Position numbers and translations under genes: made by a program | Assembly (NCBI GenBank): GCA_028277225.1 | Contig: JANQHB010000028.1 | Span: forward strand, 1 to 21,739 | Reading direction: 5' to 3' | DNA length: 21,739 nucleotides | From: Chlorobium sp. | GTDB taxonomy: Bacteria > Bacteroidota > Chlorobiia > Chlorobiales > Chlorobiaceae | The notes under the pieces: model-generated | Seen by the model: the letters and a program-made list of their open reading frames with translations, nothing else | Told to the model about the DNA's origin: nothing | Database searches by the model: none | Shown: positions 15,742-21,739 of the stretch, in pieces | How positions within the stretch are numbered: the stretch's first letter is position 1 | Layout: each line of letters begins with the position of its first letter

Positions 15742-16557
15742 ATGAAACGTTTTTCAAAGACGGTTGTCGTGGTTGCCGCTCTGTTATCCGGTGGAGTGGC
15801 GGTTGCAAAGGCTGAAGGATCGAGTGTCAGGGAGATTGTCGATCACTCGAATTACGTGTTGCTCTATCAGGGTGACGACTGCAAAGGGAAGCTGCAGTTT
15901 ACCATTACCGACAGGCAGGGGCGAACGAGAAAAAGAGTGCTGAACATACTGCGCAAGGATATCGGAGCCGACGGGGGAGATCAGAAATATTTCACCTGTT
16001 TCATCGCTCCTTCGGATGTGCGGAACATGACATTTATGGTTCACAAACATGCCGATATCGGCCATGACGATGATCGCGGGCTCTATATGCCCGGCCTCGA
16101 TCTGGTCAAAAGGATCGCGGCAAGCGACAAGAGGACCAGTTTTGTCGGTTCGGACTTTCTGTATGAAGATATTTCCGGGCGCAGTCCCGAGGAGGATGAC
16201 CATGAGCTTGTCGAAACCACGGACAGGTTCCATGTGATAAAGAATACGCCTAAAAAAGGGGGAGTCGAATTCGACTATTATCTGGCCTCTATCGATAAAG
16301 AGACCGGGATAGCCATGAAGCTGGAATATTACAAGAAGAACGACGTTCTGTACAGGGATATCGTTGTCAAGGAGGTGCAAAATGTTCCTGCCGGCGATAA
16401 AATGTATCCGACCGTGACCAGATCCGTCGCGCGGGATCACGAGAAGGGAAGCAGTACGGAAATGATCTTTTCCGGTATCGTCTACGATACCGGAATACGC
16501 GACAACGTATTTACGGAACGGTATCTCAGAAAACCTTCGAGAGACGTATTACGATGA
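15742..16557 (+). CDS. LolA-like outer-membrane lipoprotein-sorting family protein
   Basis: The 271-residue protein begins with a Sec signal peptide (MKRFSKTVVVVAALLSGG to AKA) and should be periplasmic. The mature part, with GKLQFTITDRQGRTRKR, a DLVKRI segment, a GSDFLYEDI segment and a run of beta strands to the end, matches the LolA-like family (PF17131) that accompanies MMPL exporters. LolA-fold proteins carry lipid chains in a half-barrel cavity. The ATG at 15736 is too close to the AAGGAGG site, so 15742 is preferred, with 7-base spacing. The gene follows the exporter by 36 bases and overlaps the next gene by 4 bases (ATGA). Likely role: periplasmic carrier for the exporter cargo. That role is inferred from fold and context. 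Confidence 0.82.
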   Translation: MKRFSKTVVVVAALLSGGVAVAKAEGSSVREIVDHSNYVLLYQGDDCKGKLQFTITDRQGRTRKRVLNILRKDIGADGGDQKYFTCFIAPSDVRNMTFMVHKHADIGHDDDRGLYMPGLDLVKRIAASDKRTSFVGSDFLYEDISGRSPEEDDHELVETTDRFHVIKNTPKKGGVEFDYYLASIDKETGIAMKLEYYKKNDVLYRDIVVKEVQNVPAGDKMYPTVTRSVARDHEKGSSTEMIFSGIVYDTGIRDNVFTERYLRKPSRDVLR

Positions 16558-17807
16558 AGCTGTGTACAACACTTGCCGGTATGCTGTTTGCCTGCGCAAT
16601 GGCGATCACGTCCGTTACGGCCACTGCGCAGGACATACCGGAACTGGAAGTCAATGGGTTTGTGGAAGTACTCGGCGGGTTGCGTCTGAGGGATGATCCT
16701 CACGAACAGGATGCTTCGGTGATGGAGCAGCGTTTGCAGATAGAGTGCCGGGGATACGCGGATGCATTCGACGTGCAGTACAGGGGGGATGTCTATGCCG
16801 ACCGGGTACTCGAGGAGGTGAAGTATGACACACGTGAACTGTGGTTTTTTACGAGGCCGACAGAGTGTATGGATGTCAAGATCGGCCGACAGATACTCAC
16901 ATGGGGTACGGGAGACCTGGTTTTTTTGAACGACCTTTTTCCCAAGGACTGGCAATCGTTTTTCATCGGTCGGGGCCCGGAATATTTGAAAGCGCCGTCA
17001 GATGCCGTGAAGCTGGGATTTTTTTCCGACATCGTCAACGTCGATCTGGTCTATACTCCCCGATTCAATGCGGACAGGTACATAACGGGTGAGTACATCT
17101 CTCACTGGTCTCCTCTGTCGGGAAGCGTAGCGGGGGATGAGGCGGCAACGGCTGTGCGGACTCCCGATACGTGGTTTGCAGATAATGAAACAGCGATTCG
17201 CATCCATAAAAACGTGAACAATTATGAATGCGCCCTGTACGGGTATCGGGGATTCTGGAAAACGCCGGATTATGACGCTCTCTTCCGTGAGAAGAGCCAC
17301 CACAGATTGCATGTTTACGGCGGGAGTGTCCGGGGGAGCCTCCTTGGCGGAATCGGAAATCTGGAGTTTGCGTATTACCGCTCGCTGGACGATAGCGAGG
17401 GGTGCGATCCGTCGGTTAGTAACTCCGAAGTTCGCGGCCTGATAGGTTATACGCAGGACATAGCGAAGGATTGTAATCTCAGTGTCCAGTATTTTCTGGA
17501 AGCGATGCTTGACTATGACAAGTACGAGGAGACCGCGGGTGAGACAAAAAAGGACGAGTACCGCCATGTGCTGACGATGCAGGTGACGAAATTGCTCCTG
17601 AACCAGACGCTCGAATTGTCGGTCCCGGTCTACTATTCCCCGAGTGACAACGACGGCTATCTGAGGCCGAGAGTTACCTATGACTATACGGATGACGCAA
17701 GCTTTGTCATTGGAGGAAATCTGTTTTTCGGTGATAACTCCTCGACATTTTTCGGTCAGTTGAAGAACAATACAAATGTGTATACGGCGTTTCGCTTAAC
17801 TTTTTAA
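16554..17807 (+). CDS. Outer-membrane beta-barrel protein of the MMPL/LolA-like operon
   Basis: The 417-residue protein has a signal peptide ending near TATAQ (residues 22-26) and a C-terminal Phe (RLTF), as expected for an outer-membrane barrel. The segment GRQILTWGTGD (111-121), followed by FLNDLFPKDW, resembles the GRQ-WG motif of DUF1302-like porins that sit beside MMPL exporters. Alternating aromatic and polar strands continue to the end. The start is coupled to the LolA-like gene by ATGA. I cannot assign it firmly to a named family. Taken with its neighbours it is probably the outer-membrane end of the export route. A gap of only 18 bases to the next start suggests one transcript. Confidence 0.8.
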   Translation: MKLCTTLAGMLFACAMAITSVTATAQDIPELEVNGFVEVLGGLRLRDDPHEQDASVMEQRLQIECRGYADAFDVQYRGDVYADRVLEEVKYDTRELWFFTRPTECMDVKIGRQILTWGTGDLVFLNDLFPKDWQSFFIGRGPEYLKAPSDAVKLGFFSDIVNVDLVYTPRFNADRYITGEYISHWSPLSGSVAGDEAATAVRTPDTWFADNETAIRIHKNVNNYECALYGYRGFWKTPDYDALFREKSHHRLHVYGGSVRGSLLGGIGNLEFAYYRSLDDSEGCDPSVSNSEVRGLIGYTQDIAKDCNLSVQYFLEAMLDYDKYEETAGETKKDEYRHVLTMQVTKLLLNQTLELSVPVYYSPSDNDGYLRPRVTYDYTDDASFVIGGNLFFGDNSSTFFGQLKNNTNVYTAFRLTF

Positions 17808-17825
17808 TCACAAATGGAGGAAAAT

Positions 17826-18857
17826 ATGAACATGCAAAGACCAAAACATGATTTTTCCGGTATCGAGAGCGCCCTTATCGACGGTATCGCGTCGGGATTG
17901 TTTATGGAGTCTGTTCGCGTAAAGCTTTTCGATATCATGGAATCGCCCGTGACTCCGGATCAGATTTCGGGGCACATCCCTCTCGACAAGACGATTTTGC
18001 AGGCATTGCTTGATTTTCTGGAAGCGAGGAAACTGATCGTCAACAGTGACGGTTACTATGTCAACTCTCCGCAGACGGCAGAGTTTCTCGTGTCGACCTC
18101 GCCGTTCTATCAGGGCGGTATACTCGATATGCAGGCCCGGCTCGGCGAATCGGCATGCGCTTCGATGCGGAAGCAGTTGCAGAAGCACGTGAAGAAACAT
18201 GACGAAACTGTTTCGGAACGAACCATGCAGGAAGGCGGTTCCGGGAGCGGTTTTCTGTCAGGGCCCGCCCAGTTCGCCGTGCGCGGTACGTTACAGGATA
18301 CAGTGGCGTTCATAACCGGACTCGACCGGTTCCGGGAGGCGGAAACGATGTGCGATATAGGGGGTAACCGCGGACACTATACAACGGCGTTGCTGGACAG
18401 GCATCCTTCGCTTTCAGCCGTGATTGCCGAAGTGCCTAAACTGGCCGCCGTGATCGACAAGGAGTTTCAGTATTCCGGATATCGAGACCGGATTTCCGTA
18501 CTGCCGTTCGATCTGCGTCTCGACGTGCTGCCGGAACGATCGTACGATCTGATTCTCGCGTCGTTCGTGCTTCATATCCTGGCCGACGATCTGCCGGCTG
18601 TTGTCCGGAAAATCAGCGATGGATTGAAAAGCGGAGGGGTTTTCATTGCCCAGAACTTGGACTCCGGATCGTGCAACGGCCGAAGGGAGGAGAAAACCGT
18701 CAGGGAACTGATGACCAGGGCGCTGGGTTATCCGACGCACTATCTCGACAGGGGACGACTCGAAGACGCTCTGCGTGCAGCCGGGTTTACTGACTTTACG
18801 GAGCGAAGAACGGGAGCCGACGGATCGAGCTATATCCTTTTCGCAGTCAAAGCGTGA
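17826..18857 (+). CDS. Two-domain SAM O-methyltransferase (Methyltransf_2 type)
   Basis: The 343-residue protein has an N-terminal winged-helix dimerisation domain (LFDIMESPVTPDQISGHI to LDFLEARKLIVNSDGYYVN) and a C-terminal Rossmann methyltransferase with SAM motif DIGGNRGHY (177-185) and a post-motif YDLILASFVLHIL. This is the plan of plant-type O-methyltransferases and of bacterial CrtF, BchU and TcmN-like enzymes. It is clearly not a close BchU copy. The ATG at 17814 precedes the GGAGG site, so 17826, five bases after it, is the better start. It is the last gene of the MarR-controlled operon, so it may methylate the exported compound or a precursor. The substrate is unknown. Confidence 0.88.
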   Translation: MNMQRPKHDFSGIESALIDGIASGLFMESVRVKLFDIMESPVTPDQISGHIPLDKTILQALLDFLEARKLIVNSDGYYVNSPQTAEFLVSTSPFYQGGILDMQARLGESACASMRKQLQKHVKKHDETVSERTMQEGGSGSGFLSGPAQFAVRGTLQDTVAFITGLDRFREAETMCDIGGNRGHYTTALLDRHPSLSAVIAEVPKLAAVIDKEFQYSGYRDRISVLPFDLRLDVLPERSYDLILASFVLHILADDLPAVVRKISDGLKSGGVFIAQNLDSGSCNGRREEKTVRELMTRALGYPTHYLDRGRLEDALRAAGFTDFTERRTGADGSSYILFAVKA

Positions 18858-19137
18858 GCTTACGGCTGGATCGATATCCTGTTTTTGCCATAACTTCACC
18901 CGGGAGATGGGATATGAACTGAACGCACGACGCATGCCGCATTGTCAAGCGCCTTCCGCCCCAGCCAGTCGTTGATTTTGTCTAAAAGCGCCTTCGGCGA
19001 TATGATCATATGTGATGTCTTTTTATGTGATTATCTTCTTAAAGATTTTGTCCCAAAATGTGCGTTTTCTGATAAAGCACTTCAACCGCTCTTGACACTT
19101 TTTAGAGGTATCCTTAAGCTCAATCCAAGTATTGATT
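18858..19137. other. Intergenic region before hydrolase, composition change inside
   Basis: The first half is GC-rich like the operon; from about 19009 it becomes visibly AT-rich. It contains a repeated AAGCGCCTTC (18947-18956 and 18986-18995) and, on the - strand, a 37-codon open frame at 18896-19009 whose product I do not recognise and do not call as a gene. No terminator is obvious after the methyltransferase. Confidence 0.45.
19088..19118 (+). repeat. TAGAGGTRYCC motif, copy 4
   Basis: GCTCTTGACA is followed after 5 bases by TAGAGGTATCCTTAA (19103-19117), with the start codon of the hydrolase at 19138. The TTGACA inside it could act as a -35 element, but no good -10 follows at 16-18 bp. 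See copy 3 for the alignment. Confidence 0.55.
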
Positions 19138-20118
19138 ATGAAAATATATTTCTTGGCTGTTCTGCTCTCGTTCATAATGGCAAGCAGTCTGTTTGCAGGC
19201 CAATCAGAAACCATTGTTAAACTTGAAACCGAAAGTGGCGCCATAGAGGGGTCTCTTCTTGTTCCGGAGGGAAAAATAGGTATTCCTGTTGCTCTGATCA
19301 TTGCAGGGTCAGGTCCAACGGACAGAGATGGTAATAATCCCACGATGAAAAACAATTCATTGAAAATGCTGGCAGAGGCTTTGGCAAAAAATGGCATTGC
19401 AACATTGAGGTATGACAAACGAGGAATCGGGAAAAGTCAGAAAGCCGGTAAAAAAGAGCAGGTATTACGATTCGAGCATTACATATCAGATGCGAAAGAT
19501 TGGGCTGAATTACTCAAGAATGATAAACGATTCAATGAGATAATAGTCATTGGACACAGCGAGGGCTCATTGTTGGGTATGGTTGTTTCCCAGCAGGGAA
19601 GTGTTGACAGATTCGTTTCAATTGCAGGTCCAGGTCAATCAGCAGATAAAGTTCTCAAAGATCAGCTCAAATCGCAACCTCCCGATGTATTGAAAATGTC
19701 ATTACCGATCATCGATAAACTTGTTCAGGGGGAAACCGTGGATGACGTGAATCCGATGCTCTATTCACTTTTTCGACCAAGTGTACAGCCATATATGATC
19801 TCCTGGTTTAAATATGACCCAGCCAAAGAAATTGGCAAGCTAAATATTCCTGTGCTGCTTATTCAAGGCACAACAGATATCCAGGTAAGTGAAAAGTCTG
19901 CCAATATACTTGCTAACGCAAATCCGAAATCAATATTGAAGATTGTTGAGGGAATGAACCACATTTTTAAGCAAGCAGATTCGGAGCGAATGAAAAATAT
20001 CGCTACCTATAATCAACCAGAATTACCGATAAAACCTGAATTAGTTGAAATAGTCACTGGTTTTATCATGGAAGAGAACAATAAACATAACACACCGGAT
20101 TCAGGCGACGGCAGATAG
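19138..20118 (+). CDS. Secreted alpha/beta hydrolase (serine hydrolase, S33-like)
   Basis: The 326-residue protein starts with a clear Sec signal (MKIYFLAVLLSFIMASSLFAG) and should be exported. The alpha/beta-hydrolase triad is visible: nucleophile Ser141 in GHSEGS (139-144), Asp247 in QGTTDIQV and His275 in GMNHIFK. An oxyanion-side motif IIAGSGPTDRDGNN follows the first strands, and YDKRGIGKS is typical of the family. The frame can open at TTG 19132, but ATG 19138 gives the proper signal peptide. It has no strong RBS. Base composition is visibly richer in A and T than the flanking genes, and the last residues (PDSGDGR) read into GC-rich flanking DNA. Separate acquisition is likely. Substrate unknown; an ester or peptide is possible. 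Confidence 0.9.
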   Translation: MKIYFLAVLLSFIMASSLFAGQSETIVKLETESGAIEGSLLVPEGKIGIPVALIIAGSGPTDRDGNNPTMKNNSLKMLAEALAKNGIATLRYDKRGIGKSQKAGKKEQVLRFEHYISDAKDWAELLKNDKRFNEIIVIGHSEGSLLGMVVSQQGSVDRFVSIAGPGQSADKVLKDQLKSQPPDVLKMSLPIIDKLVQGETVDDVNPMLYSLFRPSVQPYMISWFKYDPAKEIGKLNIPVLLIQGTTDIQVSEKSANILANANPKSILKIVEGMNHIFKQADSERMKNIATYNQPELPIKPELVEIVTGFIMEENNKHNTPDSGDGR

Positions 20119-20132
20119 CCGCGTCTGATCCG
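20096..20132 (+). terminator. Strong hairpin over hydrolase stop codon
   Basis: CGGAT and CAG on the left pair with CTG and ATCCG on the right. CGGC and GCCG close a 5-base loop, with G-C pairs and bulges between. The stop codon lies at the loop and right arm. No T-run follows, so it may act as a transcript-end stabiliser or factor-dependent terminator instead of an intrinsic one. It also marks the jump back to GC-rich sequence. Confidence 0.4.
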
Positions 20133-20382
20133 TGTATCCGCTCCGGTTGTTCAGCATCGCCGTCATCGAATACCGGTGACAGCGGTTCCGCTTCCTTCGA
20201 GCATGCTGTTTCTTCACCGAAAATCGTCACCTTCGTGTACTGGCCGAAAGAACGTCTTTCCGGCGGTTTACCATGAAAATGCTCGTGTGTTACGGGTTTT
20301 GTTTATATTTGGTCTTTATATATTTAGCGGCCCCTTCGCGATTCGGGAATGGGACGGTGAAGCGGAGCAAAATTGCAGTGTC

Positions 20383-20388
20383 AGGAGG
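20383..20388 (+). promoter_or_regulatory. Ribosome-binding site deciding the AraC start
   Basis: AGGAGG lies 5 bases before ATG 20394, which fixes that start over an in-frame TTG at 20373. The 275-base gap upstream holds an AT-rich stretch (about 20300-20330) that could contain the promoter. I see no other element in it. Confidence 0.8.
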
Positions 20389-20393
20389 CGGGC

Positions 20394-21449
20394 ATGTCCC
20401 GGAATACAATAATAACCACTGCCGAAGAGCTTTTTGGAGACTTTTTCAATCCTGAACGGATCCGGAATTCCAAAGAAGGTTTCGAAACACACTGGCAGCC
20501 GCCACAGGAGATCGGGAGCGGGTTTATGTCCATGATCAAACTGCGGCCGGGTTTTATCATGGGAGTGGGGTGTTATCGGTTTACAGAGAATGTCACGTAC
20601 AGTTTCGAACAGCAGTGGCCTTTCGTCGTTATCGGGTTCAATTCTTCGGGGGGGTACAATGTCGACGCCGAACAGAACCGGGAGACAATCTCGTTCAGGC
20701 AGGGGGAGAGTTACATGTCCTACCAGCCGGAGTGGCGCGGCATGGTCAGTGTCGAGGCCGGAAGCTACATAACCAATGTAAACGTTCATATACGTCCCCC
20801 GTTGCTGAGCGCCTATCTGGCAGGCCAACATGGTCCATTACTGGACGGCATACGGGACATTCTCGACGGGATGAACGACCAATTTTTCTATCAGGTGTCA
20901 ATCATTCCTGCTGTTGCCGATGTGATCATCGACCAGGCAATGAATTGCCCGTACCAGGGACCGTTGAGACGGCTCTATTTCGAAGGCAAGGCCCTGGAAT
21001 TGATTACCTGCGGCATAGCTCCGTATGTCCTGCCGGAAACCGTTCTGAAAAAAAACGCCATCGTCCGGCACGGTGACGTCGAGCGGGTGCGATACGTAAG
21101 AGAAATGGTCGGACGGGATTTTCAGAACCCACCGAAATTGCTCGATCTGGCCAGGGCTGCCGGCATCCCGCACTCCAGGCTTAATTTCTGCTTTCGTGAA
21201 GTGTACGGTACGACCATTTTCGGTTACATCCGTGAACTGCGCTTGCGTCACGCCAAGTCCCTGCTGGATGAAGGGTGCATGAATGTTACGGAAGTGGCTT
21301 ACGAAGTCGGCTATTCGAGCCTCAGTCACTTTGCCAAGTCGTTCAAGGACTCTTACGGTATTGCTCCGGGGAAATATCTTCGGGCGGTATCCCGGCAGGG
21401 GCAGGTGTCCTCAAGAAAGCTTCCATTTTCCGTCAAAAAAAGATCATGA
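20394..21449 (+). CDS. AraC-family regulator, PchR-like (second)
   Basis: The 351-residue protein ends in a full AraC double helix-turn-helix: LLDLARAAGIPHSRLNFCFREVYG, then NVTEVAYEVGYSSLSHFAKSF and YGIAPGKYLRA. The long N-terminal part has the PchR-like sensing-domain layout. It resembles the regulator at 10182-11216 over its whole length (for example KLFLESKALEILT against RLYFEGKALELIT), so the two are paralogues. It lies 72 bases before the start of a third TonB receptor on the same strand, repeating the regulator-receptor pairing seen on the other strand. It probably activates that receptor in response to its ligand. The start is set by the AGGAGG site. Confidence 0.92.
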   Translation: MSRNTIITTAEELFGDFFNPERIRNSKEGFETHWQPPQEIGSGFMSMIKLRPGFIMGVGCYRFTENVTYSFEQQWPFVVIGFNSSGGYNVDAEQNRETISFRQGESYMSYQPEWRGMVSVEAGSYITNVNVHIRPPLLSAYLAGQHGPLLDGIRDILDGMNDQFFYQVSIIPAVADVIIDQAMNCPYQGPLRRLYFEGKALELITCGIAPYVLPETVLKKNAIVRHGDVERVRYVREMVGRDFQNPPKLLDLARAAGIPHSRLNFCFREVYGTTIFGYIRELRLRHAKSLLDEGCMNVTEVAYEVGYSSLSHFAKSFKDSYGIAPGKYLRAVSRQGQVSSRKLPFSVKKRS

Positions 21450-21465
21450 ACCGTTAGCGGATCGC

Positions 21466-21478
21466 ACCGATGATCGGT
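21466..21478. promoter_or_regulatory. 13-bp palindrome before third receptor
   Basis: ACCGAT and ATCGGT flank a single G, 17 bases after the AraC stop and 44 bases before the receptor ATG. A protein-binding site or a small hairpin is possible. The short length makes chance occurrence plausible. Confidence 0.3.
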
Positions 21479-21521
21479 AGACTTGTTGAAGTTGTATTTC
21501 AAAACGTAATCAGTATGTATT

Positions 21522-21739
21522 ATGCGTTACAAGTCGAGGTGCGAAGTATCGGGGAGAAACATTCTTTCCGTCATCCTGTGTGCGGCGGGATTGCTTTCGG
21601 TGTGGTTTGCCGCTCCCGTTCTTGCTGAAGAGAAAGAGCCGGAACAGAGCGTCGTCCGGGAGGATCGGTCTTATGCTGCATTCGAAGCACAGGAAATGAT
21701 CGTTACAGCCCAGAAACAGGAGGAAGAGCTTAAAGACGT
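21522..21739 (+). CDS. TonB-dependent outer-membrane receptor, N-terminal part, cut by window edge
   Basis: An open frame from ATG 21522 runs off the window after 72 full codons. It encodes a signal peptide (hydrophobic ILSVILCAAGLLSVWFAAPV ending in LAE), then EMIVTAQKQEEELKDV, the TonB box and first plug residues of the family. The residue pattern matches that of the receptor at 7679-9850 (DPITVTAQKQSQDVQD). No good Shine-Dalgarno precedes the ATG, so the start is somewhat uncertain. It follows a PchR-like regulator by 72 bases and is probably its target. A metallophore ligand is inferred from that pairing. Confidence 0.88.
   Translation, partial: MRYKSRCEVSGRNILSVILCAAGLLSVWFAAPVLAEEKEPEQSVVREDRSYAAFEAQEMIVTAQKQEEELKD

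Noticed and set aside
15784..16440. 218-codon open frame on the - strand
   Set aside because: Antisense to the LolA-like gene, which has a signal peptide, strong RBS and operon context. No independent start signals.
17414..17425. GTTAGTAAC inside the barrel gene as a fourth MarR operator
   Set aside because: The spacing between arms is 1 base instead of 5 and it lies within coding sequence, so it does not match the operator pattern.
17814..17825. Upstream ATG for the two-domain O-methyltransferase
   Set aside because: The GGAGG ribosome-binding site lies downstream of this ATG and fits ATG 17826 instead.
17826..18857. Bacteriochlorophyll C-20 methyltransferase BchU
   Set aside because: Same two-domain family, but the motifs and N-terminal domain differ clearly from BchU as I know it; context is an exporter operon, not pigment genes.
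18896..19009. 37-codon - strand frame with a protein-like sequence (ALLDKINDWLGRKALD)
   Set aside because: Too short to judge, no RBS seen, contains a local repeat and no family I recognise. It may be a gene remnant, but I cannot support it.
1..21739. CRISPR array, tRNA, rRNA, IS element or attachment site
   Set aside because: No regularly spaced repeats, clover-leaf-like sequence, transposase or integrase frame was found on either strand by eye.

Overview
The window looks like accessory chromosome from a Gram-negative bacterium of moderate (roughly 50 %) GC. The evidence is three TonB-dependent outer-membrane receptors, an outer-membrane barrel with a terminal Phe, and several Sec signal peptides. 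I cannot fix the taxon. The style of the genes would suit a green sulfur bacterium (Chlorobi) or an anaerobic deltaproteobacterium, but this is a low-confidence guess. I see no rRNA, tRNA, CRISPR array, transposase or integrase.

Left part (1-11216) reads as a metallophore (siderophore-type) uptake island. On the + strand are the 3' part of a TonB-dependent receptor, an LCM-family SAM methyltransferase, and two translationally coupled ABC permease-ATPase half-transporters resembling YbtP/YbtQ and IrtA/IrtB. Converging from the - strand are an RhtX/FptX/YbtX-like MFS permease, a complete second receptor and a PchR/YbtA-like AraC regulator. This matches the transport and regulation half of yersiniabactin or pyochelin loci, but no NRPS, PKS or salicylate genes are present, so uptake of a foreign or remotely encoded metallophore is likely. 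A perfect 11-bp direct repeat with 21-bp periodicity upstream of receptor 2 is a good candidate AraC site.

Middle and right part (11300-18857) is a MarR-controlled module: a small class I methyltransferase, a MarR regulator, a large RND/MMPL exporter, a LolA-like periplasmic protein, an outer-membrane barrel with a WG motif, and a two-domain O-methyltransferase, all on +. Three copies of the inverted repeat TGTTAG-N5-CTAACA lie (i) upstream of a decayed marR duplicate and the first methyltransferase, (ii) over the marR promoter and (iii) just before the exporter gene. They define a probable autoregulated regulon. The marR duplicate is a frameshifted pseudogene.

Far right (18858-21739): an AT-richer secreted alpha/beta hydrolase that looks like a separate acquisition, then a second PchR-like AraC regulator with a strong RBS, followed by the first 73 codons of a third TonB receptor cut by the window edge. 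A short motif with core TAGAGGTRYCC recurs in four positions in three unrelated intergenic gaps. Its function is unknown to me.

Working model: the receptors, ABC pair and MFS permease bring in a metal chelate under AraC control. The MarR-controlled RND, LolA-like and barrel set moves a hydrophobic, possibly methylated, compound toward or across the outer membrane. Any functional link between the two modules is inferred only from adjacency.
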